A stretch of DNA of 64,000 nucleotides from an uncultured Alistipes sp. (lineage in GTDB: Bacteria; Bacteroidota; Bacteroidia; Bacteroidales; Rikenellaceae). Below the pieces are notes generated by a model that was not told the origin of the DNA, did no database searches, and saw only the letters and a list, made by a program, of their open reading frames with translations. Positions 43,696 through 51,794 of this stretch are shown piece after piece. Made by a program: the position numbers and the translations under genes. Position 1 is the stretch's first letter, and each line of letters opens with the position of its first letter. The stretch is taken from assembly GCA_944321765.1 (NCBI GenBank), contig CALUMQ010000026.1, positions 1-64,000 of the forward strand, given 5' to 3'.

Positions 43696-44113
43696 CAAGG
43701 TGTCGAAAACCCCGTTGAAAAGCGATGATAAAAAGTCAAAAAAAGGATGACAAAAAATTTGCTTTTCCCGAAAAGGAGGGGTATAACCGGGTTTTCGGCA
43801 AAACAAAATTTTTTTATCAAAAGTTTTCATGCACGATATCCCCAGGCAAAGGGGAGCGGCTGTTGAAAATCCGAGGCTGTTGAAATGTGGAAAACGGTTT
43901 TCAGCAACTGTTCATTCCCGCGAGTTAACATTGAAAACCAACGCTTTTCAGTATCCCCGAAGCAACGCGATATGTTGAAAGGTGTCGAAAACTTTTTTTC
44001 CGCAAAACTTGTCCACACTGTCAACAGGCATATTATTTAATTCTTTTTCTTTTTAATTAAATTAAATTGAAAAAAAGAAAGGAAAAACGAAACGTTTAAA
44101 CCGACAAACAACC
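43696..44113. other. Candidate chromosomal replication origin (oriC)
   Basis: This gene-free 418-bp gap holds DnaA-box-like 9-mers TTGTCCACA (44009-44017) and TGTGGAAAA (43886-43894, reverse of TTTTCCACA), each one mismatch from TTATCCACA. TGTTGAAA occurs three times (43861, 43878, 43973), with relatives at 43713 and 43929. A 13-bp direct repeat AGGTGTCGAAAAC lies at 43698 and 43980. A block of almost pure A/T (about 44028-44075) in a GC-rich genome could serve as the unwinding element. Three parS sites lie 6.5-7.7 kb away and mnmG 8 kb away. Identification is by layout, not by test. Confidence 0.6.
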
Positions 44114-45055
44114 ATGAACGTGGAACACACCTCCGACCTGGCCGCGCGCATCGCAACGCTCAAGCGCGCGAAAAACGCCGTCATCCTGGCCCACTACTAC
44201 ACGACGCCCGAGGTGCAGGCCGTAGCCGACTTCCTGGGCGACTCGCTGGCCCTTTCGGTGCAGGCGCAGTCGACCGACGCACGCATCATCCTCTTTGCCG
44301 GGGTGCACTTCATGGCCGAGACGGCCAAGGTCCTCTGCCCCGAGAAGAAGGTGCTCATCCCCTGCCCCGAGGCGGGCTGCTCGCTGGCCGAGTCGTGCGA
44401 CGCCGCCGATTTCGCGGCCTTCAAGGCGCGCTACCCGGGCTACAAGGTGGTCTCGTATGTCAACACGACGGTCGGCGTCAAGGCCCTCACGGACATCTGC
44501 TGCACGTCGTCCAACGCCCTGAAGGTGGTGGAGTCGCTGCCCGCGGATCAGCCGCTGATCTTCGGCCCGGACCGCAACCTGGGCTCCTATATCCAGAAAC
44601 TCACCGGACGGCAGAACATGGTGCTGTGGAACGGCGCATGCCACGTGCATGAGGAGTTTTCGCTCGAAAAGCTCCTGGCCCTGAAGCGTGAGCACCCCGC
44701 GGCGAAGGTCGTGGCGCACCCCGAGTGCCGGGCCTATATCCTGGCTGTGGCCGACTACGTGGGCTCGACGGCCGGGATCCTCGACTATTGCGGAAAGAGT
44801 GACGCGCAGGAGTTCATCGTGGTGACCGAGGCGGGGATCCTCGCCGAGATGCGCAGGCGCTATCCCGCGAAGAGCTTTATCCCGGCGCCTCCGGAGGATG
44901 CGACGTGCGGATGCAATAACTGCAAATACATGAAGATGGTGACGCTCGAAAACATCTGCGCGGCGCTGGAGAACGAGGCCCCGGAGATCGTGATCGACGA
45001 AGAGGTGCGGCGGGCCGCCGAGCGGTCGATCCGCAACATGATCGCCATCCGCTAA
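44114..45055 (+). CDS. nadA: Quinolinate synthase
   Basis: Predicted 313 aa. It condenses iminoaspartate with dihydroxyacetone phosphate to give quinolinate for NAD. The [4Fe-4S] ligands are visible: Cys89 (EAGCSLAES), Cys176 (NGACHVHE) and a Cys in CGCNNCKYM (265-270). The motif AHYYTTPEVQ at the start and VVAHPEC are as expected. No nadB or nadC lies beside it. The Nim-like gene follows after 13 bp. Confidence 0.96.
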   Translation: MNVEHTSDLAARIATLKRAKNAVILAHYYTTPEVQAVADFLGDSLALSVQAQSTDARIILFAGVHFMAETAKVLCPEKKVLIPCPEAGCSLAESCDAADFAAFKARYPGYKVVSYVNTTVGVKALTDICCTSSNALKVVESLPADQPLIFGPDRNLGSYIQKLTGRQNMVLWNGACHVHEEFSLEKLLALKREHPAAKVVAHPECRAYILAVADYVGSTAGILDYCGKSDAQEFIVVTEAGILAEMRRRYPAKSFIPAPPEDATCGCNNCKYMKMVTLENICAALENEAPEIVIDEEVRRAAERSIRNMIAIR

Positions 45056-45068
45056 GGGCCGCCCGACG

Positions 45069-45563
45069 ATGAGGATTCCCTACGACAACGGCGCCGTGCG
45101 GCGTCAGGACCGCCTGCTGCCGCCTGAAGCTGCCGAGGCGCTGCTGCGCACGGGCGAATACGGCGTGCTCTCGATGCAGGCCGAGCAGGGGGGCGGCTAC
45201 GGCATTCCGCTCAGCTACGTCTGGGACGGCGCCGGGTCGATCTACATCCATTGCGCCCCCGAGGGGCGGAAGCTGCGGGCGCTGGAGCGTTGTGCCGAGG
45301 CATCGTTCTGCGTGGTCGGGCGCACGGAGGTCCATCCGGCGTTGTTCACTACGGCCTACGAGAGCATCGTCGTGCGCTGCCGCGCCGTGCGGGGGCTTCC
45401 GCCCGAGGAGCGTATGCACGCCCTGGAGCTGTTGCTCGCGAAGTATTCGCCCGACGACCGCGAGGTGGGCATGCGCTATGCCGCGAAGTCGTTCCACCGC
45501 ACGGAGATCGTGCGTCTGGAGATTCTCGCGGTGAGCGGCAAGTCGAAGGTCGTGCGCCGCTGA
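45069..45563 (+). CDS. Pyridoxamine 5'-phosphate oxidase-like flavoprotein of the Nim family
   Basis: Predicted 164 aa. The split-barrel FMN fold pattern GVLSM...YGIPLSYVWDGAGSIYIHCAPEGRKLRAL and the segment TTAYESIVVRCRA match Nim (5-nitroimidazole reductase) relatives. Family members reduce flavin substrates or nitro groups; resistance to nitroimidazoles is proven for only a few and must not be assumed here. It is translationally close to nadA (13 bp). Confidence 0.88.
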   Translation: MRIPYDNGAVRRQDRLLPPEAAEALLRTGEYGVLSMQAEQGGGYGIPLSYVWDGAGSIYIHCAPEGRKLRALERCAEASFCVVGRTEVHPALFTTAYESIVVRCRAVRGLPPEERMHALELLLAKYSPDDREVGMRYAAKSFHRTEIVRLEILAVSGKSKVVRR

Positions 45564-45654
45564 AAGGGGTGCGCCCGGGCCCGGAGAAGAAGAGTTGATT
45601 TTTAGTAATATTTATTTATAAACCGAAGCGAAACCAATCAGGAAAAACTTACCC

Positions 45655-47787
45655 ATGAAGAAAATGCTGTTACTGCTGGCGGCGGCGTGCTTCACGCTGA
45701 CCGCTTCGGCCGACGAAGGGATGTGGCTGCTGCCCTACCTTCAGAAGATGAACATCAAGAACATGAAGGAGCGCGGCTGCAAGCTCTCCGCCGAGGAGAT
45801 CTACAGCGTCAACCACTCCTCGCTGAAGGATGCCGTGGTGATCTTCGGCGGCGGCTGCACGGGCGAGATCGTCTCGCCCGAGGGGCTGCTCTTTACAAAC
45901 CACCACTGCGGATACGGATCGATCCAGCAGCTCTCGAGCGTCGAGCACGACTACCTGAAGTATGGCTTCTGGGCCATGTCGCAGCAGGAGGAGCTCCCGG
46001 CCCCGGGGCTGAAGGTGCGCTTCATCCGCAAGATCGCCGACGTGACGCCGGAGGTGCTGGGCAACGTGCCGTCGATCGCCTCGCAGGAGGAGTACGAGCG
46101 CATCACCGGGGAGAACATCCGCGCGCTGGAGAAGCGTCTTGCGGAGGAGAACCCCGGCATGGAGATCCTCGTGCGCGACTTCTTCGGAGGCAACCAGTTC
46201 TTCGCCTTCGTCATGGAGGTCTACACCGACGTGCGTCTGGTGGGTGCGCCCCCCTCGTCGATCGGCAAGTTCGGAGGCGATACCGACAACTGGATGTGGC
46301 CGCGTCATACGGGCGATTTCTCGATCTTCCGCGTCTATGCCGGCAAGGACAACCGTCCGGCCGACTATTCGCCCGAGAATGTCCCCTACAAGGCCGAGAA
46401 GTTTTTGAAAATATCGCTTGACGGCGTCGAGGAGAATGACTTTGCCATGATCATGGGCTTCCCCGGCTCCACGGAGCGCTTCGCCACGTCGTACGAGATC
46501 GACAACCTCCTCAAGGTCGAAAACCCCCAGCGGATCTTCATCCGCGGCGAGCGTCAGGAGATCCTCTGGAAGGACATGATCGCCGACGATGCCATCCGCA
46601 TCCAGTACGCCTCGAAATACGCCGGCTCGTCGAACTACTGGAAGAATTCGATCGGCATGTCGCGGGGCATCGAGAAACTCGGCGTAAAGGCCCGCAAGGA
46701 GGCGCAGGAGGCATCGTTCCAGGCGTGGGCCGAGAAGAACACGCTGCCCGAGGAGGGCTACATCGAGGCGCTGTCGAAGATCCGCCGTGCGGTGGAGGAG
46801 CTCTCGCCGGTCAACGCCACGCGTCAGTATCTTTCCGAGGCGTTCCTTTCGGGCGTCGAGCTCCTGTTGCCGGCGCGTTCGTTCCTCGATATGCGGAGCA
46901 TGGAGCCCCTCAAGGAGATCAAGCATCCCGACGCCGCGAAGGAGAAACTCTCGGCCTGGTACGAGGATTACAGCCCCTCGACCGACCGCAAGGTGGCCAA
47001 GCGCATGCTCACCATCGCGCGTGAGAACATGAAGGAGCTTCCGTCGTTCTACACCGAGGTGGTGGACAAGGAGTTCGGCGGCGACATCGACGCCTGTGTG
47101 GATTACCTCTACGACCATTCGATCTTCACCTCGAAGGAGAAGGTCATGGCGCTGCTCGACGACTATGCCCCGGAGAAGATCGCCGGGGATCCCGCCATGG
47201 TGCTGGCCGGGTCGGTGATGGAGCTCTACCTGAAGCTCTCGAAGGGACTCGACGAACCCGCGCGCCTCTACGACGAGGGACACCGCAAGTACATCGCGGG
47301 ACTGATGCTCCAGAACCCCAAAAAGGCCTGGGCTTCGGATGCGAACTTCACGATCCGCCTTACCTACGGACGCGTGCTGCCCTATTCGCCGGCCGACGGC
47401 ATCGAGTACAGCTACTACACGACGCTGAAGGGCGTCATGGAGAAGGAGGATCCCGAGAATCCGCAGGAGTTCTACGTTCCCGAGAAGCTGAAGGAGCTCT
47501 ACGCGGCGAAGGATTTCGGACGTTATGCCAACGCGAAGGGCGAACTTCCGACCTGCTTCCTGGCCGACTGCGACATTACGGGCGGCAACTCCGGATCGCC
47601 GGTACTGAACGACCGCGGGGCGCTGATCGGCCTGGCGTTCGACGGCAACTGGGAGGCCATGTCGGGCGACATCGCCTTTGAGCCGGAGCTGCAGCGCACG
47701 ATCGCCGTGGATATCCGCTACGTGCTGTTCGTGGTCGACAAGTTTGCCGGCGCCGGCTGGCTCCTCGACGAGCTGCAGTTCGAGTAG
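45655..47787 (+). CDS. S46-family dipeptidyl-peptidase, DPP7-like
   Basis: Predicted 710 aa, with a signal peptide (ends LTASA). This periplasmic serine dipeptidase is found mainly in Bacteroidota. The catalytic triad is His in TNHHCGYG, Asp in GGDTDNWMWPRHTGDF and Ser646 in GGNSGSP. The residue 18 after the Ser, which sets P1 preference in this family, is Gly664 (FDGNWE). That is Gly in DPP7 (hydrophobic P1) and Arg in DPP11 (Asp/Glu P1), so DPP7-type specificity is predicted. The gene is monocistronic. Confidence 0.95.
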   Translation: MKKMLLLLAAACFTLTASADEGMWLLPYLQKMNIKNMKERGCKLSAEEIYSVNHSSLKDAVVIFGGGCTGEIVSPEGLLFTNHHCGYGSIQQLSSVEHDYLKYGFWAMSQQEELPAPGLKVRFIRKIADVTPEVLGNVPSIASQEEYERITGENIRALEKRLAEENPGMEILVRDFFGGNQFFAFVMEVYTDVRLVGAPPSSIGKFGGDTDNWMWPRHTGDFSIFRVYAGKDNRPADYSPENVPYKAEKFLKISLDGVEENDFAMIMGFPGSTERFATSYEIDNLLKVENPQRIFIRGERQEILWKDMIADDAIRIQYASKYAGSSNYWKNSIGMSRGIEKLGVKARKEAQEASFQAWAEKNTLPEEGYIEALSKIRRAVEELSPVNATRQYLSEAFLSGVELLLPARSFLDMRSMEPLKEIKHPDAAKEKLSAWYEDYSPSTDRKVAKRMLTIARENMKELPSFYTEVVDKEFGGDIDACVDYLYDHSIFTSKEKVMALLDDYAPEKIAGDPAMVLAGSVMELYLKLSKGLDEPARLYDEGHRKYIAGLMLQNPKKAWASDANFTIRLTYGRVLPYSPADGIEYSYYTTLKGVMEKEDPENPQEFYVPEKLKELYAAKDFGRYANAKGELPTCFLADCDITGGNSGSPVLNDRGALIGLAFDGNWEAMSGDIAFEPELQRTIAVDIRYVLFVVDKFAGAGWLLDELQFE

Positions 47788-47923
47788 CCGGATGACGCCT
47801 TTCGGCGGCTGATACGGGGCGCTCCGATCCGCGGGGCGCCCTTTTTTGTCGCCGCGCCCCTGTGCAGAGGCCCGCGGCGGAAAATATGTGGGATAATTCG
47901 TTCGTCAATCGCACAAAAATTCG

Positions 47924-47931
47924 TACTTTTG
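47924..47931 (+). promoter_or_regulatory. -7 box of metG
   Basis: TACTTTTG is a perfect consensus, 27 nt before the metG ATG. Confidence 0.7.
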
Positions 47932-47958
47932 ACGGAAATTAGCATTCTTATATCGTTT

Positions 47959-50001
47959 ATGGCAAAAGAGTTCAAACGTTACCTCGTCACTTCGGCGCTC
48001 CCCTATGCCAACGGTCCGGTGCACATCGGCCACCTGGCGGGAGTCTACATACCTTCGGACATCTACACGCGCTACCTGCGCCTCAGGGGCCGCGACGTGA
48101 TTTCGGTGTGCGGATCCGACGAACACGGCGTGCCCATCACCATCAAGGCGCGCAAGGAGGGCGTCTCGCCCCAGCAGATCGTCGACCGTTACCACGCCAT
48201 CATCAAGAAGTCGTTCGAGGGGCTCGGGATGTCGTTCGACATCTACTCGCGCACGTCGTCCGCAACCCACGCCAAGACCGCTTCGGACTTCTTCCGCAAG
48301 CTCTATGACGACGGGAAGTTCATCGAGAAGACCTCGATGCAGTATTACGACGAGGAGGCGCGGACGTTCCTTGCCGACCGTTATATCGTCGGGACGTGCC
48401 CCAAGTGCGGCTACGACCGTGCCTACGGCGACCAGTGCGAGAAGTGCGGATCGACGCTTTCGCCCGACGAGCTGATCGAACCCCACAGCGCCGTGTCGGG
48501 ATCGGTTCCCGTGAAGCGCGAGACGAAGCACTGGTACCTGCCGCTGGACCAGTACGAGGATTTTCTGCGCAAGTGGATCCTCGAAGGACACAAGGAGTGG
48601 AAGTCGAACGTCTACGGACAGTGCAAGAGCTGGTTGGACGGGGGGCTTCAGCCGCGTGCCGTGAGCCGCGACCTGGACTGGGGCATTCCGGTTCCGGTCG
48701 AGGGGGCCGAGGGTAAGGTGCTTTATGTATGGTTCGACGCCCCGATCGGCTACATCTCCGCCACGAAGGATCTCACGCCCGGATGGGAGAAGTACTGGAA
48801 GTCGGAGGATACGAAGATGGTGCACTTCATCGGCAAGGACAATATCGTCTTCCACTGCATCGTCTTCCCGTCGATGCTCAAGGCCCACGGAGGCTACATT
48901 CTTCCGGAGAACGTTCCTGCGAACGAGTTCCTGAACCTCGAAGGCGAGAAGATCTCCACGTCGCGCAACTGGGCCGTCTGGCTGCACGAGTACCTCGAGG
49001 AGTTCCCGGGCAAGGAGGATGTGCTGCGCTATGTGCTGTGTGCCAACGCCCCCGAGACCAAGGACAACGACTTCACGTGGAAGGATTTCCAGGCGCGCAA
49101 CAACAACGAGCTGGTGGCCGTGCTTGGCAACTTCGTCAACCGTGCGCTGGTGCTGACGCAGAAGTACTTCGGCGGCAAGGTTCCGGCCTGCGGCGAGCTG
49201 AACGACTACGACCGGCAGACGATCGCCGACGTTGCGGCGGTGAAGGAGTCGCTGGAGAACAACATCGAGAACTTCCGCTTCCGCGAGGCGCTGAAGGATG
49301 CCATGACGATCGCCCGCATCGGCAACAAGTACCTCGCCGACACCGAGCCGTGGAAGGTCATCAAGACCGATCCGGCGCGTGTGGAGACGATCCTCTACGT
49401 GGCGCTGCAGATCACGGCCAACACGGCCATTGCCATCGAGCCCTTCATGCCCTTCTCGGCAGCCAAGATGCTGCGGATGCTTGCCGTCGACAAGTTCTCG
49501 TGGGAGCGCCTGGGCGCCACGGACCTGCTGCCCGCAGGCCATACGATCGGCACCCCGGAGCTGCTCTTCGAGAAGATCGAGGACGACGTGATCCAGCGTC
49601 AGCTGGACAAACTCGCCGCGACAAAGGCTGCGAATGCTGCCGCGGAAGCCGCTCAACATGTTGAGGATCAGAAAGATATGATACAGTTTGACGATTTCCA
49701 GAAGATGGATATCCGCGTTTCGACAATCCTTGCGGCCGAGAAGGTCGCCAAGACGAAGAAGCTGCTGAAGCTGACCGTCGACACGGGTATCGACCAGCGG
49801 ACGATCGTCTCGGGCATCGCCGAGCACTTCACTCCCGAGGAGTTGGTCGGCAAGCAGGTGCTCGTGCTGGTGAACCTCGCCCCGCGTGACCTGAAGGGCA
49901 TCACCTCCAACGGCATGATCCTCATGGCCGAGGATGCATCGGGTAAGCTGCGGCTGCTGCAGCCCGACGAGAAGACGAACAACGGCGCCGTGGTCGGATA
50001 A
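47959..50001 (+). CDS. metG: Methionyl-tRNA synthetase
   Basis: Predicted 680 aa. The class I signatures are HIGH (22-25) and a KMSKS variant KISTS (in [11 protein letters not shown]). The zinc knuckle (CPKCG...CEKCG) and anticodon domain are present. A C-terminal EMAP-II/Arc1p-like tRNA-binding domain (about 575-680; [36 protein letters not shown]) makes it the long dimeric type. The ATG at 47959 fits the family start. ilvE follows after 54 bp. Confidence 0.98.
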   Translation: MAKEFKRYLVTSALPYANGPVHIGHLAGVYIPSDIYTRYLRLRGRDVISVCGSDEHGVPITIKARKEGVSPQQIVDRYHAIIKKSFEGLGMSFDIYSRTSSATHAKTASDFFRKLYDDGKFIEKTSMQYYDEEARTFLADRYIVGTCPKCGYDRAYGDQCEKCGSTLSPDELIEPHSAVSGSVPVKRETKHWYLPLDQYEDFLRKWILEGHKEWKSNVYGQCKSWLDGGLQPRAVSRDLDWGIPVPVEGAEGKVLYVWFDAPIGYISATKDLTPGWEKYWKSEDTKMVHFIGKDNIVFHCIVFPSMLKAHGGYILPENVPANEFLNLEGEKISTSRNWAVWLHEYLEEFPGKEDVLRYVLCANAPETKDNDFTWKDFQARNNNELVAVLGNFVNRALVLTQKYFGGKVPACGELNDYDRQTIADVAAVKESLENNIENFRFREALKDAMTIARIGNKYLADTEPWKVIKTDPARVETILYVALQITANTAIAIEPFMPFSAAKMLRMLAVDKFSWERLGATDLLPAGHTIGTPELLFEKIEDDVIQRQLDKLAATKAANAAAEAAQHVEDQKDMIQFDDFQKMDIRVSTILAAEKVAKTKKLLKLTVDTGIDQRTIVSGIAEHFTPEELVGKQVLVLVNLAPRDLKGITSNGMILMAEDASGKLRLLQPDEKTNNGAVVG

Positions 50002-50055
50002 CGACCGGCGGGCGTTGTCGAAAAGAGACTTTACACTACTAAAATACGAAATACG

Positions 50056-51075
50056 ATGGAAACGAATGGTACGGATTGGAGCTCGCTGGGCTTCGATTAT
50101 CGAAAGACCGATTTCAATGTACGTTTCTCGTTCGTGGATGGGAAATGGAGCGAGATGACGGTGACCGACGACGAGTACATCCACATGCACATGTCGGCGT
50201 CGTGCCTGCACTACGGTGTGGAGTTGTTCGAGGGGCTGAAGGCCTTCCGGGGTGTTGACGGCAAGGTGCGGCTGTTCCGCGTTGCGGACAATGCCCGGCG
50301 CATGCAGTCTTCGGCACGCCGCCTCTGCCTGCCGGTTCCCACGGAGCAGATGATCGTCGATGCGTGTGTGGAGGTTGTGCGGCGCAACGAGCGGCACATT
50401 CCTCCCTACGGAACGGGAGCGTCGCTGTACCTTCGTCCGGTGATGTTCGGCACGACGGTCGGCCTGGGAGTGAAGCCTTCGAAGGATGCCCTGCTGATTG
50501 TCTACTGTTCGCCGGTGGGGGCCTACTTCAAGGAGGGCATCAAGCCCATCAAGGTTGCTATTGACCGAGAGCAGGACCGTGCTGCTCCACGTGGAACAGG
50601 CGACGTGAAGGTTGGCGGCAACTACGCGGCGAGCCTTCTTTCGGGCGAGAAGGGCCACGAACTGGGCTATTCGAACATTATGTATCTCGATGCTGCCGAG
50701 CATAAATATATCGAGGAGTGCGGAGCCGCGAACTTCTTCGGCATCAAGGATGGCAAGTACATCACGCCGAAGTCGCCTTCGGTGCTGCCGTCGATCACGA
50801 ACATGAGCCTTCGCCAGCTGGCCCGCGACATGGGCCTCGAGGTTGAGGAGCGGCATATTCCGGTCGAGGAGTTGCCGACCTTCGAGGAGTGCGGCGCCTG
50901 CGGTACGGCAGCCGTCATCTCCCCCATCGGGTCGATCTACGACATGCAGACGGGTGCGAAGTATGAGTATGGCAACGAGGTTGGCAAGTACTGCCTTGCG
51001 CTCTATACGAAGCTTCAGGATATCCAGTACGGACGTGCCGAGGATAAATACGGTTGGTGTACGGTCGTTCTGTAG
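50056..51075 (+). CDS. ilvE: Branched-chain amino-acid aminotransferase
   Basis: Predicted 339 aa, fold-type IV. The PLP lysine is Lys185 (DVKVGGNYAAS); HYGVELFEGLKAFRG, YLRPVMFG, EECGAANFF and CGTAAVISP are all as in the long eukaryote-like BCAT group. It transaminates Leu, Ile and Val with 2-oxoglutarate. A near-perfect parS palindrome (50583-50598) is embedded in codons 176-181, just before the PLP lysine. The gene ends at a strong terminator. Confidence 0.97.
   Translation: METNGTDWSSLGFDYRKTDFNVRFSFVDGKWSEMTVTDDEYIHMHMSASCLHYGVELFEGLKAFRGVDGKVRLFRVADNARRMQSSARRLCLPVPTEQMIVDACVEVVRRNERHIPPYGTGASLYLRPVMFGTTVGLGVKPSKDALLIVYCSPVGAYFKEGIKPIKVAIDREQDRAAPRGTGDVKVGGNYAASLLSGEKGHELGYSNIMYLDAAEHKYIEECGAANFFGIKDGKYITPKSPSVLPSITNMSLRQLARDMGLEVEERHIPVEELPTFEECGACGTAAVISPIGSIYDMQTGAKYEYGNEVGKYCLALYTKLQDIQYGRAEDKYGWCTVVL
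50583..50598. promoter_or_regulatory. parS-like ParB-binding site inside ilvE
   Basis: TGCTCCACGTGGAACA has one mismatch to the palindromic parS form TGTTCCACGTGGAACA. It lies within the coding sequence. Confidence 0.75.
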
Positions 51076-51095
51076 CCGTTAATTTTCCGTTAAAT

Positions 51096-51127
51096 AAGAG
51101 AGGAGTCCCGCCCGGGCTCCTCTCTTT
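51096..51127 (+). terminator. Terminator after ilvE
   Basis: AAGAGAGGAG pairs with CTCCTCTCTT, with an inner CCC/GGG helix, then TTTG. It lies 20 bp after the stop. Confidence 0.85.
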
Positions 51128-51650
51128 GTATATTATTTTCTTGTGTATTATCTTCTCACCCTCCTTCCCCCTCCTCATTTTTCTCATCCCGTTCCTTCTC
51201 ATTTTTCTCATCTCGTCCCTCTCATCTCGCCCCGTCTCTCTCCTTCTCATCCCGTCCCTCTCATCTCGCCCTCTCTCATCTCACCCCGCCTATTGTTCCA
51301 CGTGGAACATCTACCAGATTCCGCCTCTTATTCAGCTTCGTCCTTCGCGCTGCGGTCGAATCTTCTCTTCTTTTATATTCTGCGGCCGTCTTGCGCACGT
51401 TCTTTCTTGAATTTTCTTTTACTTTCGGCTTCTCTTGCTTGTCCCTTCCCGTCGTTCCCTATCCTTATTCTCCCCTCATTCTCCCCTCATTCTCCCCTCA
51501 TTCTCCCCTCTATCCTTATTCTCATCCTCTTCCTCTTCCTCTTCCCTCTTTCCTCGTCTCCCCGTCTCCCCGTCTCCCCTCTCTCGTCTTCCTTCGCTCC
51601 CTCTCTTATCCTCCGATTTACTTTGTCGAGGTATATGTGCTCGGCTGACC
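51128..51650. repeat. Polypyrimidine tract with short repeats, between ilvE and mnmG
   Basis: About 520 bp are dominated by C and T on the plus strand, with few purines. Tandem units inside include an 11-bp unit TCTCCCCTCAT (51469-51510, nearly four copies) and an 8-bp unit GTCTCCCC (three copies, about 51556-51579). Many diverged TCTCATCTCGCCC-like pieces fill 51170-51290. One perfect parS site lies inside (51294-51309) and another just beyond. Apparent ORFs here are low-complexity artefacts. Together with the terminators and parS sites this accounts for the whole 719-bp gap. Confidence 0.9.
51294..51309. promoter_or_regulatory. parS site (perfect palindrome)
   Basis: TGTTCCACGTGGAACA, a perfect 16-bp palindrome identical to a recognised chromosomal parS form. 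Confidence 0.88.
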
Positions 51651-51689
51651 TCGTGTGGAAATTATTGCATCTTTGACTATTCCTGGCTA

Positions 51690-51729
51690 TAATAAAAAAA
51701 AAGGAATATCCCCGTGAGATATTCCTTTT
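51690..51729 (-). terminator. Terminator of the pheS-to-mnmG operon
   Basis: Reading leftward, AAAAGGAATATC pairs with GATATTCCTTTT and runs into a long T tract (plus-strand A run 51693-51702). It is about 65 bp past the mnmG stop. Confidence 0.88.
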
Positions 51730-51748
51730 CTGATTTCGTGAAGAGTGA

Positions 51749-51764
51749 TGTTCCACGTGGAACA
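51749..51764. promoter_or_regulatory. parS site (perfect palindrome) beside mnmG
   Basis: A second exact TGTTCCACGTGGAACA, between the mnmG stop and its terminator, 455 bp from the previous one. It would be transcribed in the mnmG 3' UTR. Confidence 0.88.
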
Positions 51765-51794
51765 TTGATATGCTCCTTGCCCCTTCCGAAAATA

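Noticed and set aside
47905..50856. 983-codon minus-strand ORF opposite metG and ilvE
   Set aside because: Both plus-strand genes are complete with catalytic motifs; the antisense frame has no recognisable domain.
51143..51676. 177-codon ORF rich in Pro, Ser and Leu
   Set aside because: It is a translation of the C/T-rich tract, includes a parS site as coding sequence, and similar frames exist in all three plus-strand phases.
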